NCBI GenBank assembly: GCA_964515195.1
Contig: CAZETK010000035.1
Coordinates: forward strand, 1-35,728
Reading direction: 5' to 3'
Source of the DNA: Ga0074139 sp964515195
GTDB lineage: Bacteria > Bdellovibrionota > Bdellovibrionia > Bdellovibrionales > Bdellovibrionaceae
DNA: 35,728 bases
Position 1 is the stretch's first letter, and every line of letters begins with the position of its first letter. The translations under genes were made by a program, and so were the position numbers. The notes beneath the pieces are model-generated. The model was not told where the DNA came from. It worked only from the letters and a program-made list of their open reading frames with translations, and made no database searches. Positions 24,706 through 32,644 of the stretch are shown here, piece after piece.

Positions 24706-25812
24706 TTACTTAGCTAAACATCGATAATCGACTTTATACTGCCCAATCGGAAGCGCCTGAACCAGAGACACCTGGTTCCCATTGACAGTATAATCTGTGA
24801 CTTGCTTCTGGGTCATAAGATCGACAATCGTAATATCCGGCTTGCCATCCTTATCAGAATCCACAGGGGCGCAATCAAGCGAGATGTTCTTCACAAGCTC
24901 GGCTGTTGACTGACCCATTTCCTTAAGCTGGGCACTGTAATCAGTTTCACACACACTGCCCACAATGCCGTTGGTATTTGTAGAAAGCTTGAAGTATTCT
25001 TCTCCGTAATCTTCATTACCACTACCCGCATAAAATCTGCAAGCTGTATCACCTGGTTTGACAATGATCGAATGAAACTTAAACGCCTTTGACGGAAAAG
25101 TTGTGGCTACGAAGTTTCTTAAGTTATCACCATAATTTTTTGCACCCCATACTCTGTTAGGGGGAGTTTCATCCGCATCTGTGACAACAATCACAGCCAG
25201 GCCAGCCTGACTTCGCAAGAATTTTGAGTTATTGTCATTGGCTTGGAGAGAGCGCTCCAGCGCCCGATAAGTAGCATGGATCCCTTGCTCATTACCAGAG
25301 CCGTTTGCGCTTCTTTGAATTGTCTGCCCAAACATGGTTTTCGCGGACTGCACACCATCATCTTTGGAAAGAAAGAATTTATTATTACTAAAGTCTAAGA
25401 GTTGACCATCAGTTCCCACCGTATTAGTTGTGATATCAGTAGTCGTAATCGCTACACGCCAGTCAAGACTCTGCAATTGATCGATAAAAGAATCAAAGCG
25501 ATTGGCCATACTAGCTTGTTCGTACTTCATTGATCCGGAGTTATCGATCACCACTAAGATATCAACCTTTTCAGCGATCTCATTCACCGAAACAAACTTT
25601 GTGTTGTCCTTATATTGAGTGGAGTTTACAGGCGGATTGCCTGGATCTCCAGGATTAGGATTGGATGGATCACCACCGCCATCATTAAGGTCGCCAATGG
25701 GTCCCCCTGATCCTTGTGGCATGATAGAGCCAGACTGACCACAGTTCTGAAAGAACAGTACCAAGCTTAATGCACCCAACACGGTGATTAACTGTTTCAT
25801 TCTGAGTCTCAT
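24706..25812 (-). CDS. Secreted lipoprotein with von Willebrand factor A domain
   Basis: A 368-aa lipoprotein. The signal sequence ends in LFFQNC with the lipid-bearing Cys24; this FQNC form is atypical in E. coli but a familiar pattern in Bdellovibrio lipoproteins. A Gly/Pro/Asp/Asn-rich linker (about 25-65) follows. The vWA domain (about 82-310) begins VDILVVIDNSGSM with the MIDAS D90-N-S-G-S94, and LAVIVVTDADETPPNR supplies the later acidic metal ligand. The C-terminal SDKDGKPD resembles a calcium-binding Asp loop. Role unknown; vWA lipoproteins usually mediate protein contacts at the envelope. Start 25812 is set by GGGGGA upstream; the ATG at 25800 has none. It is inverted between purK and purE and is a single-gene unit with its own terminator. 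Confidence 0.85.
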   Translation of the reverse strand: MRLRMKQLITVLGALSLVLFFQNCGQSGSIMPQGSGGPIGDLNDGGGDPSNPNPGDPGNPPVNSTQYKDNTKFVSVNEIAEKVDILVVIDNSGSMKYEQASMANRFDSFIDQLQSLDWRVAITTTDITTNTVGTDGQLLDFSNNKFFLSKDDGVQSAKTMFGQTIQRSANGSGNEQGIHATYRALERSLQANDNNSKFLRSQAGLAVIVVTDADETPPNRVWGAKNYGDNLRNFVATTFPSKAFKFHSIIVKPGDTACRFYAGSGNEDYGEEYFKLSTNTNGIVGSVCETDYSAQLKEMGQSTAELVKNISLDCAPVDSDKDGKPDITIVDLMTQKQVTDYTVNGNQVSLVQALPIGQYKVDYRCLAK

Positions 25813-25972
25813 AAATTCCCCCTACTTTTAATCATACAATATTAGGGCCAATTTACGCGCCTGTATTCAACCACAACCCCAGCTAAAACTATCAAAAAGG
25901 CTTAGAATGAAGAAAACCTAAACACTTGGTCCAGGGGACAGGGCTAACTAGCGAAAATGACAGAAGGACTGG

Positions 25973-25988
25973 AAGTTTTATTAAACTT
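25973..25988. repeat. Short inverted repeat upstream of purE
   Basis: AAGTTT and AAACTT are separated by four bases. Another AAGTTT follows at about 26002-26007. The region is AT-rich and lies in the 247-bp gap between the divergent vWA lipoprotein and purE genes, so it may be a regulatory site; no known operator is matched. Confidence 0.3.
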
Positions 25989-26023
25989 TAATCAATTCAA
26001 AAAGTTTAACACCGTTTCATTTC

Positions 26024-26037
26024 GAGACAAATGTCTC
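26024..26037. promoter_or_regulatory. Perfect palindrome upstream of purE, candidate operator
   Basis: GAGACA and TGTCTC flank two bases, 22 bp before the purE ATG. A 14-bp dyad at this place is a plausible repressor site. It does not resemble the E. coli PurR box, and no regulator can be named. Confidence 0.35.
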
Positions 26038-26059
26038 AAGATGAACTAAGCTGTTATCT

Positions 26060-26593
26060 ATGAAAATTGCCATCATCATGGGTAGCCTCACAGACTATGA
26101 AATTCTTAAGGGGGCTGAACGCACTCTTAGAGAATTGAAAATTCCCTTTCATACCGAAGTTGTATCGGCCCATCGCACTCCTGAAAAAATGGTGGAGTTC
26201 GCAAAAGGCGCCCACGAACAAGGTTATGAAATCATCATAGCCGGAGCCGGAGGTGCGGCTCACCTTCCAGGGATGGTAGCAAGCCTGACTCCTTTACCTG
26301 TTATTGGAGTTCCTATCGCCGTCGGTAAACTAAAAGGACTTGATGCTCTTCTCTCGATCGCCCAAATGCCAAAGGGAGTTCCGGTGGCCTGCATGGCTGT
26401 CGACAACGCCGAAAACGCGGCTCTCCTGGCCGCCCGCATCCTCGCGGTAAAATACCCAAAGCTTCAGAAAAAAATGATATCTTTGCTTTCTGCAAATAAA
26501 AAGAAAGTGAAAGCCATGAACCAAAAACTAGGTGCCAGGCCGTCTTTACGTAAACGCCGAGTCAAAATTCAAAATAAAAAAGACTCTCAATAA
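26060..26593 (+). CDS. purE: N5-carboxyaminoimidazole ribonucleotide mutase (PurE class I)
   Basis: Converts N5-CAIR, the PurK product, to CAIR. The core is class I: IIMGSLTDYEIL (family MGSxSDW; Asp kept, Ser to Thr and Trp to Tyr), VVSAHRTPEKM, IIAGAGGAAHLPGMVA, VIGVPI, SIAQMPKGVPVA and NAENAALLAARILA. The usual length is about 160-170; here 177, because of a very basic tail (KKKVKAMNQK...LRKRRVKIQNKKDSQ) beyond the last conserved helix. There is no SD before the ATG. It is separated from purK by the inverted vWA gene, so the two are not a simple purEK operon here. A 14-bp palindrome lies upstream. Confidence 0.95.
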   Translation: MKIAIIMGSLTDYEILKGAERTLRELKIPFHTEVVSAHRTPEKMVEFAKGAHEQGYEIIIAGAGGAAHLPGMVASLTPLPVIGVPIAVGKLKGLDALLSIAQMPKGVPVACMAVDNAENAALLAARILAVKYPKLQKKMISLLSANKKKVKAMNQKLGARPSLRKRRVKIQNKKDSQ

Positions 26594-26639
26594 GCTAGCT
26601 AGCAAGAGCTTTCGTCAGCTTTGACCGATAGTGAAGTTA

Positions 26640-26662
26640 GAAGCCCTTTAAGATTGGGCTTC
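26640..26662. repeat. Hairpin between convergent purE and DUF6580-type gene
   Basis: GAAGCCC and GGGCTTC are separated by nine bases and span the stop codon of the minus-strand gene. No T-run follows on either strand, so a classic terminator is not supported; it may still protect or end transcripts weakly. Confidence 0.3.
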
Positions 26663-27154
26663 AACCCATGCGGGCTGAAGATTTCGGATCAATTCATAGG
26701 CTCCGAAGATAACGACAGAGTAAAAAATTTCTCCGCCCACCTGATACTGGAAGAACGGCAAGGCCATAACATAGCTTTGCACAAGACCTTCCCAAGTATG
26801 AGGGTAAAGTCCTTGCGTGAACCAAACTCCAAAATTAGTTAACAAGAAAAACACTATCGAACTGAGCAAGGCGCCAGTTCCCACACGAAGCCAAGATTTT
26901 TGCGCCCACATTCCTAAAATAACCGTAAGAGCCACGGCTCCGTAAACGTAAACCATCGTTGAGTGGAAACCCAAAACCGCATCTGTCCAAAGCAGACACA
27001 AGAACGGAGCTAAAAAAGCCAAGCCTTTATGGGACATGCGGCTTCCCGCAAAGAGAGCCATTGCTCCCACCGCCGTGAAATTCCATGGATGCGGAATGAG
27101 CCGAGAAACACCTGCAATTAAAACTAAAACTAAGACCGTGATAATATTTTTCAT
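26648..27154 (-). CDS. Small integral membrane protein, DUF6580-like
   Basis: A 168-aa polytopic membrane protein with about four to five helices: MKNIITVLVLVLIAGVSRLI, the FTAVGAMALFAGSRMSH segment, LAFLAPFLCLLWTDAVLGFH, the MVYVYGAVALTVILGMWA helix, and VGTGALLSSIVFFLLTNFG. The RLIPHPWNFTAVGAMALFAG and LLTNFGVW motifs fit the DUF6580 family, whose fold recalls ECF-type substrate-binding membrane subunits; the function is unknown. ATG 27154 is 10 bp after the acs stop, so the gene is probably read through from acs. An in-frame GTG at 27172 lies upstream and overlaps the end of acs. A link to acetate metabolism is only positional. Confidence 0.75.
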   Translation of the reverse strand: MKNIITVLVLVLIAGVSRLIPHPWNFTAVGAMALFAGSRMSHKGLAFLAPFLCLLWTDAVLGFHSTMVYVYGAVALTVILGMWAQKSWLRVGTGALLSSIVFFLLTNFGVWFTQGLYPHTWEGLVQSYVMALPFFQYQVGGEIFYSVVIFGAYELIRNLQPAWVEAQS

Positions 27155-27164
27155 GACCAAGAAG

Positions 27165-29027
27165 TTACCCACGATTCATCCGATTTTCAACCAAATCCTG
27201 AATCACTGAAGGATCTGCAAGCGTACTGATATCCCCCAAAGCCTCTGGCTGATTTTCAGCAATCTTACGCAGAATTCGACGCATAATCTTTCCTGAGCGT
27301 GTCTTCGGAAGCTCAGGTGCCCATTGGATGATATCTGGGGTCGCAATCGGCCCAATTTCAGCTCGGATCCATTTAATCAGCTCATTTTTTAGGCTGTCGC
27401 TAGGCTCAACGCCATTTCTTAAAGTCAGATAGCAGTAGATCCCCTGGCCCTTAATATCATGGGGATATCCGACGACAGCGGCTTCAGCCACTGTCGGATG
27501 GGCAACAAAAACACTTTCAATCTCGGCAGTTCCCAGTCTATGGCCCGAAACGTTCAAAACATCATCCACACGACCAGTTATCCAAAAATAGCCGTCCTCG
27601 TCGCGACGGCCTCCATCACCCGTGAAATAATATCCAGGATAGGCTGCAAAATAAGTCTCTTCGAATCGGTTATGATCCCGGTAAACTGTTCTCATCTGCC
27701 CTGGCCAAGAATCCGCAATAACCACCAAGCCCTCACCAACCCCTTCAATTTCTTTTCCTTCTTGAGAGATCAGACGTGCGTCAATACCGGGTAAGGGCAA
27801 TGTAGCTGAACCCGGCTTTAATTTGGTTTGGCCAGGAATAGGTGAAATCAGGACTCCACCCGTTTCTGTCTGCCACCACGTATCAACAATATCACATCGA
27901 CTCTCGCCAACCACACGATGATACCAATTCCAGGCCTCTGGGTTGATGGGCTCCCCCACTGTCCCCAAAAGTGTCAGTGACTTTCGAGACGTTCTTTTCA
28001 CAAACTCATCACCTTCTTTCATCAAAGATCTTAGTGCCGTGGGGGCCGTGTAGAAGATATTGACCTGATGCTTGTCAATAATATTCCAAAATCGCGAACA
28101 ATCCGGATAACTGGGAACGCCCTCAAAGATAACGCTGGTGGCTCCATTACTCAGAGGGCCGTATACGATATAAGAGTGCCCTGTCACCCAGCCCACGTCG
28201 GCCGTGCACCAGTAAACTTGTCCTTGTTTATAGTTGAATACAAGCTCAAAAGTGTAATCCACCCAAGCCATATACCCGCCTGTCACGTGAACAGCGCCCT
28301 TGGGCTTACCAGTGGAACCGGAAGTATAAAGAATATAAAGTGGATCTTCGGCATTCATGGGTTCAGGTTCGCAGAAGTCTTCAACCTCTTGGACAATGTC
28401 GTGAAACCAAATATCACGTCCACTTTTTATCTCGATATCTGAACCCGTATTTTTGAAAACCAGCACAGACTTCACAAGGTCTGTCTTTTGAAGAGCGGCA
28501 TCAATGTTGGCCTTCAAGGGAACCCGCTTACCACCACGTCGCCCCTCATCGGTGGTGATGATAACCTTAGATTCACAATCCTTGATACGATCCACAATAG
28601 AGTCCGGTGCGAATCCGCCAAAGACCATAGAGTGAACAGCTCCGATACGAGCGCAGGCCAGAAGCGCTACCACACTTTCCAAGATCATGGGCATATAGAT
28701 AATGACTCGATCCCCTTTTTTCACACCGAGGCGCTTAAGAACATTAGCCGCCCGATTCACTTCCAGGAAAAGCTCCTGGTACGTTATCTTCTTCGAGGAC
28801 TCGTTAGCCTCATCGGGCTCCCAAATAAAAGCCACATCGTTGGCCTTGGCCGGAAGGTGTCGATCAAGGCAATTGACAGAGGCATTCAGCACTCCATCCT
28901 TATACCACTCAATTTTGACAGGCTTTGTGAAAGAACTCGTTTTTGTGTGGGTAGGTTTTTTGAACCAAGTGAGCCGGTCGGCTAGCTTCATCCAATCGGG
29001 ATCAGTCATTAAATTGGCTTTCATCAT
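27165..29027 (-). CDS. acs: Acetyl-CoA synthetase (AMP-forming)
   Basis: Activates acetate to acetyl-CoA through acetyl-AMP. The product is 620 aa (E. coli Acs 652), of the ANL superfamily. Visible motifs are the P-loop YTSGSTGKPKGAVH, VYWCTADVGWVTGHSYIVYG, VDTWWQTETGGVLISP (acetyl pocket Trp), YYFTGDGGRRDEDGYFWITG, and the C-terminal SGKIMRR with catalytic Lys580, the lysine acetylated in many bacteria. The start could be ATG 29027, 29024 or 29009; none has a good SD. The dnaK terminator lies 41 bp upstream, so acs has its own promoter in that short gap. It is followed by the DUF6580-like gene. Confidence 0.96.
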   Translation of the reverse strand: MMKANLMTDPDWMKLADRLTWFKKPTHTKTSSFTKPVKIEWYKDGVLNASVNCLDRHLPAKANDVAFIWEPDEANESSKKITYQELFLEVNRAANVLKRLGVKKGDRVIIYMPMILESVVALLACARIGAVHSMVFGGFAPDSIVDRIKDCESKVIITTDEGRRGGKRVPLKANIDAALQKTDLVKSVLVFKNTGSDIEIKSGRDIWFHDIVQEVEDFCEPEPMNAEDPLYILYTSGSTGKPKGAVHVTGGYMAWVDYTFELVFNYKQGQVYWCTADVGWVTGHSYIVYGPLSNGATSVIFEGVPSYPDCSRFWNIIDKHQVNIFYTAPTALRSLMKEGDEFVKRTSRKSLTLLGTVGEPINPEAWNWYHRVVGESRCDIVDTWWQTETGGVLISPIPGQTKLKPGSATLPLPGIDARLISQEGKEIEGVGEGLVVIADSWPGQMRTVYRDHNRFEETYFAAYPGYYFTGDGGRRDEDGYFWITGRVDDVLNVSGHRLGTAEIESVFVAHPTVAEAAVVGYPHDIKGQGIYCYLTLRNGVEPSDSLKNELIKWIRAEIGPIATPDIIQWAPELPKTRSGKIMRRILRKIAENQPEALGDISTLADPSVIQDLVENRMNRG

Positions 29028-29067
29028 AACTGACGGTAAAACGAGATTTTGACTCGGTCAATGATAC

Positions 29068-29095
29068 AAAAAAGCCCCCGGGGGTGGGGGCTTTT
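29068..29095 (-). terminator. Rho-independent terminator of dnaK
   Basis: Reading the minus strand, AAAAGCCCCC (29095-29086) pairs with GGGGGCTTTT (29079-29070) around a six-base loop and runs into T6. It is 70 bp past the dnaK stop and 40 bp before acs. A weaker hairpin without T-tract (GTTCCCTG/CAGGGGAC, about 29139-29162) lies directly after the stop. Confidence 0.9.
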
Positions 29096-29165
29096 AAGAA
29101 GCAGATTCACTTAGTCAACATGGTCTTGTGAGTCCGCGTTCCCTGAAACATCGCAGGGGACTTAA

Positions 29166-31094
29166 TTACGTTACATCTTTGTAATCGGCGTCAATAACAT
29201 CATCGCCCTTTTCATTCTTATTGGTGCCGTCCTCAGAAGCACCTCCATCGGACGAGCCATTGGATCCACCAGCTCCGCCTTCGCCACCACCAGCTTGCTG
29301 CTTATAAAGCTCAGCCGTGATCTTGTGCGTCGCGGCCTGAAGGGCCTCAAAAGCTGACTTCAATTGATCAGCGCTGCTGGATTTGTCTTCCACAACTTTC
29401 TTAGCGTCAGCCACTGCCGTTTCCACTGTTTTCTTGTCCGCGTCCGAAAGTTTTGCACCCTCGTCTTTCACCAGTTTTTCTGTTTGATAGATCAAGTTAT
29501 CAAGGTTGTTTCGCGCTTGCGCCGCCTCTGCCCGCTTTTTATCTTCTTCAGCCATCGCCTGAGCGTCGTCAACAGCGCGCTTGATTTCTTCTTCGCTCAA
29601 ACCGCTTTGAGCTGTGATCTTGATCTGTTGTGACTTACCTGTGTTCTTATCCTTAGCCGACACGCTTAAAATACCGTTGGCGTCCAAATCGAAGGTCACT
29701 TCGATTTTGGGCACACCACGTGGAGCTGGAGGAAGTCCTGTCAGCTCAAAGCGCCCCAGGGTTTTGTTATCGGGAGCCATTTTGCGCTCACCTTGAAGAA
29801 CATGGATATCAACAGCGGGCTGATTATCGCTGGCCGTTGAAAACTCTTGAGTTCTCTTCGTGGGAATAGCCGTGTTGCGCTCGATCAGAACCGTCATCAC
29901 GCCACCCATAGTTTCGATACCCAATGAAAGAGGTGTTACGTCTAACAGCAAGACTTCTTTCACATCACCAGCCAACACACCGCCCTGAACTGCGGCGCCC
30001 ACTGCGACCACTTCGTCTGGGTTCACAGTTCGGTTGGGCTCTTTACCGAAGAAATCCTTCACCGCTTTTTGAATCGCAGGAATCCGAGTGGATCCCCCCA
30101 CTAACACCACCTCGTCAATATCGCTGGATTGGAAGCCGGCATCTGAAAGAGCCTTTCGACAAGGCTCAATAGAGCGTCTGACCAGATCCTCCACCATTTG
30201 CTCGAATTTAGCCCGAGTCAATTTCATCTGAAGATGCTTAGGTCCAGACTGATCCGCCGTGATGAAGGGAAGATTGATTTCCGTCTCTTGAGCTGTTGAA
30301 AGCTCGATCTTCGCTTTTTCAGCGGCTTCTTTCAAGCGTTGCAAAGCCATTTTATCATTATGAAGATCCACGCCCTGATCTTTTTTGAATTCCGCAATCA
30401 TCCACTCGAGAATCCGAGTATCAAAATTATCACCACCCAGGTGGGTATCACCGTTTGTTGAACGAACTTCAACAACGCCTTCGCCCACTTCCAGAATGGA
30501 GATATCGAAAGTACCACCACCAAAGTCATAGATGGCGATTTTCTCTTCCTTCTTCTTATCCATTCCGTAGGCTAAAGCTGCGGCCGTAGGTTCGTTGATG
30601 ATACGAAGAACTTCCAAGCCCGCAATGCGTCCGGCGTCTTTTGTGGCCTGACGTTGGGAATCGTTGAAGTAAGCTGGGACAGTGATAACAGCTTTTGTCA
30701 CGGGTTCGCCCAGATAGTCTTCGGCGACTTTTTTCAATTTGCCTAAGACAGCGGCCCCGATCTCTTCCGGAGAGACCACCTTATCACGCACCTTGAATCC
30801 GATGTCGTTACCTTTTGAAACAACATTATAAGGGATTAATTTTAATTCTTCTTGAATTTCCTCATACCGACGACCAATGAACCGCTTGGCCGAGAAAATA
30901 GTATTTTCAGGGTTTGTGACCGCCTGACGTTTGGCAATCTGACCCACAAGTCTCTCGCCCTCTTTCGTGTAGGCTACAACTGAGGGAGTTGTGCGAGCGC
31001 CCTCTTCGTTCACAAGAACCTTGGCTTCTCCACCTTCCATGATCGCGACGCAGGAGTTGGTTGTTCCCAAGTCGATACCGATAATTTTAGACAT
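29166..31094 (-). CDS. dnaK: Molecular chaperone DnaK (Hsp70)
   Basis: ATP-driven chaperone of 642 aa. It carries IGIDLGTTNSC at 5-15, VITVPAYFNDSQRQATKDAG, IYDFGGGTFDIS, VVLVGGSTRIPAIQ, the VLLLDVTPLSLGIETMGG linker and substrate-domain start, and a Gly/Ser-rich tail ending DDVIDADYKDVT (typical EExVxDADxKEV). AAGGAG lies seven bases before the ATG. It follows dnaJ by 114 bp, the reverse of the common dnaK-dnaJ order; grpE is not in the window. That gap holds a heat-shock-type promoter candidate, so dnaK can be transcribed separately, and a strong terminator ends it. Confidence 0.99.
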   Translation of the reverse strand: MSKIIGIDLGTTNSCVAIMEGGEAKVLVNEEGARTTPSVVAYTKEGERLVGQIAKRQAVTNPENTIFSAKRFIGRRYEEIQEELKLIPYNVVSKGNDIGFKVRDKVVSPEEIGAAVLGKLKKVAEDYLGEPVTKAVITVPAYFNDSQRQATKDAGRIAGLEVLRIINEPTAAALAYGMDKKKEEKIAIYDFGGGTFDISILEVGEGVVEVRSTNGDTHLGGDNFDTRILEWMIAEFKKDQGVDLHNDKMALQRLKEAAEKAKIELSTAQETEINLPFITADQSGPKHLQMKLTRAKFEQMVEDLVRRSIEPCRKALSDAGFQSSDIDEVVLVGGSTRIPAIQKAVKDFFGKEPNRTVNPDEVVAVGAAVQGGVLAGDVKEVLLLDVTPLSLGIETMGGVMTVLIERNTAIPTKRTQEFSTASDNQPAVDIHVLQGERKMAPDNKTLGRFELTGLPPAPRGVPKIEVTFDLDANGILSVSAKDKNTGKSQQIKITAQSGLSEEEIKRAVDDAQAMAEEDKKRAEAAQARNNLDNLIYQTEKLVKDEGAKLSDADKKTVETAVADAKKVVEDKSSSADQLKSAFEALQAATHKITAELYKQQAGGGEGGAGGSNGSSDGGASEDGTNKNEKGDDVIDADYKDVT

Positions 31095-31161
31095 ATTAAA
31101 ACTCCTTATGATTCAAAGGCTGACTCTTTGTTTTTATTCAGTTCTGTTTCTAGATCTAATT

Positions 31162-31200
31162 GCTGAGTTAAATGTGAGGCGTAGGCCAAGGCCGTCAAGG
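31162..31200 (-). promoter_or_regulatory. Sigma32-like promoter candidate for dnaK
   Basis: On the minus strand CCTTGACGG (31200-31192) is followed by CCTCACATTTA (31179-31169). The pattern resembles the RpoH consensus (CTTGAAA, 11-16 bases, CCCCATnT). The same CTTGAC and ATTT pair at almost equal spacing (20 versus 21 bases) precedes dnaJ. The factor that reads it is unknown. Confidence 0.45.
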
Positions 31201-31208
31201 TGAATCGA

Positions 31209-32321
31209 TTATTTTTTACGGCCCCAAAAACCAGGCTTTCCTGAGCCAACGGAAACCCCTTTCTTTTCAGCTATTTGCATTAAAAGCTCCCGCTCGTCGT
31301 CTTTTAACTTTTGGGGAAATTCGACAACTGTCTCAAAGTAGATATCTCCACGTCGAGAGCCCCTTAAAGAAGGAAGCCCTTGACCTTTTAATGTTAAAAT
31401 CTGCCCAGGTTGTGTGCAGGCTGGCACTTGCAGTTGCGTTTTTCCATCCAGCAAAGGCACGTTCACTTCAGCTCCTAAGATCGCCTGCAGGTAGGGAATT
31501 TGAACTTTCGAGTAAAGATGGTCGCCTTCGCGCTCGAAGATGTCATGCTTGCGAACGCGGATTTCAACATACAAGTCGCCTGTGGGACCTCCGCGGTAGC
31601 CGCCTTCACCTTCTCCGCTGACCCGAAGCCGTGTTCCGCTGTCCACGCCTGGTGGGATATTCACTTGAATCTTGCGATGGACATCTGTGCGACCTTCCCC
31701 GTGACAAGTCTTACATTTTTTTCGAATAATTTTTCCTTCACCATGACAGGTGGGACAAGTGGTGGCCATCGTGAAAAAACCCTGACGAGTCACAACCTGG
31801 CCTGAGCCGTGGCAAGTGCCACAAGTTTCAGGCGAGCTTCCTTTTTCGGCGCCCGTGCCATGGCAAGTTTCACAGTTCTGTTCAGTGTCAAACTCGATTT
31901 CTTTTTCTAGGCCCTTTAACACATCTTCTAAATCAATTTCCGCAATGTAGCGGAGATCCGCACCCCGACGAGGACCATCCCGGCGCCGAGATCCTTGCGC
32001 TGATGCCATACCGCCGAAAAAGTCTCCAAAGATATCGCCGAAAGAGGCAAAAATATCCTCGGCATTTTGAAATTGGGGACCGCCACGCCCACCCGCAAAA
32101 GCCTGGTGACCAAAGCGATCGTACTGGGCTCGTTTTTGTGAATCGCTCAGAATTTCATAGGCCGCTGCGGCTTCTTTGAACTTTTCTTCCGCTTCGGGAT
32201 TATTGGGATTTCGATCCGGATGAAATTGCATAGCTAGCTTGCGATAAGCTTTTTTAATGGTGTCCTGGTCAGCGTCTTTAGCGACGCCTAAAACTTCGTA
32301 ATAATCGCGTTGTTCGGCCAT
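31209..32321 (-). CDS. dnaJ: Co-chaperone DnaJ (Hsp40)
   Basis: Type I J-protein of 370 aa that delivers substrates to DnaK and stimulates its ATPase. The J domain (1-70) has H34-P35-D36. A Gly/Phe/Arg-rich segment (about 75-120) follows. The zinc-finger region has four CxxCHGxG units (CETCHGTG, CGTCHGSG, CPTCHGEG, CKTCHGEG), and the C-terminal substrate-binding and dimer domains complete it. No SD precedes the ATG, while a -10 element ends about eight bases upstream, so the mRNA may be leaderless. It is encoded upstream of dnaK. Confidence 0.98.
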   Translation of the reverse strand: MAEQRDYYEVLGVAKDADQDTIKKAYRKLAMQFHPDRNPNNPEAEEKFKEAAAAYEILSDSQKRAQYDRFGHQAFAGGRGGPQFQNAEDIFASFGDIFGDFFGGMASAQGSRRRDGPRRGADLRYIAEIDLEDVLKGLEKEIEFDTEQNCETCHGTGAEKGSSPETCGTCHGSGQVVTRQGFFTMATTCPTCHGEGKIIRKKCKTCHGEGRTDVHRKIQVNIPPGVDSGTRLRVSGEGEGGYRGGPTGDLYVEIRVRKHDIFEREGDHLYSKVQIPYLQAILGAEVNVPLLDGKTQLQVPACTQPGQILTLKGQGLPSLRGSRRGDIYFETVVEFPQKLKDDERELLMQIAEKKGVSVGSGKPGFWGRKK

Positions 32322-32322
32322 G

Positions 32323-32359
32323 TGTAAGAAATATGGGATGCCTCAAGGGGGTTGTCAAG
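32323..32359 (-). promoter_or_regulatory. Promoter candidate for dnaJ
   Basis: On the minus strand TTGACA lies at 32358-32353 and CATATT at 32335-32330, separated by 17 bases. The -10 overlaps CCCATATTT and the -35 is CTTGACA, so a sigma32-type reading is also possible. The predicted start falls within two or three bases of the dnaJ ATG. The palindromic element begins right behind it. Confidence 0.5.
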
Positions 32360-32360
32360 A

Positions 32361-32588
32361 ACGGGTTCGCGCTTAAACTTTCGGCATTCCTTGAAGGGCT
32401 CGTCCTTCTGCACGGCCTGCTCTGCCTAGCTTCTCCTCAAAATCTTCGGACAGTCCTCACTCTTGGGAGCTTGGTATTGGCTTACGCTGAGAGGTTTGTC
32501 CTTCGCTGTGGAACTTGATTTTGAGGAGAAGCTAGGCGGAGCGAGCGAGATGGGCGAGTTCTTGTTTTGGAGGTTTGCGTTGGAACCC
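32361..32588. repeat. Long imperfect palindromic element filling the gap between the TPR-like gene and dnaJ
   Basis: This is the main content of the 323-bp gene-free gap at 32322-32644. Arms at 32424-32444 and 32517-32537 are perfect 21-bp complements and extend outward to 26 bp with one G-U (32419-32444 and 32517-32542). Outside them, 32394-32405 pairs with 32552-32563 (12 bp with G-U pairs), 32387-32390 with 32569-32572, 32375-32378 with 32573-32576, and GGGTTC at 32363-32368 with GAACCC near 32583-32588. Inside, 32448-32452 pairs with 32497-32501 and 32455-32458 with 32491-32494. The whole can fold into one rod of about 228 nt. It could be a dispersed palindromic or MITE-like repeat, or a structured RNA; strand unknown. 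A frame across 32430-32602 stays open but has no start. Confidence 0.75.
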
Positions 32589-32644
32589 TTCGTAAGAATT
32601 TAGCTTGGCAATTTTACTTGGGGTCTGTGGAATTTAGCGAATCC

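Noticed and set aside
32333..32518. 61-aa plus-strand frame in the palindromic element
   Set aside because: It starts inside the dnaJ promoter, has no SD, and its sequence follows the palindrome arms. A second open frame (32430-32602) lacks a start codon.
32361..32588. c-di-GMP riboswitch, SRP RNA, tmRNA or RNase P RNA in the gene-free gap
   Set aside because: None of their conserved core sequences is visible on either strand.
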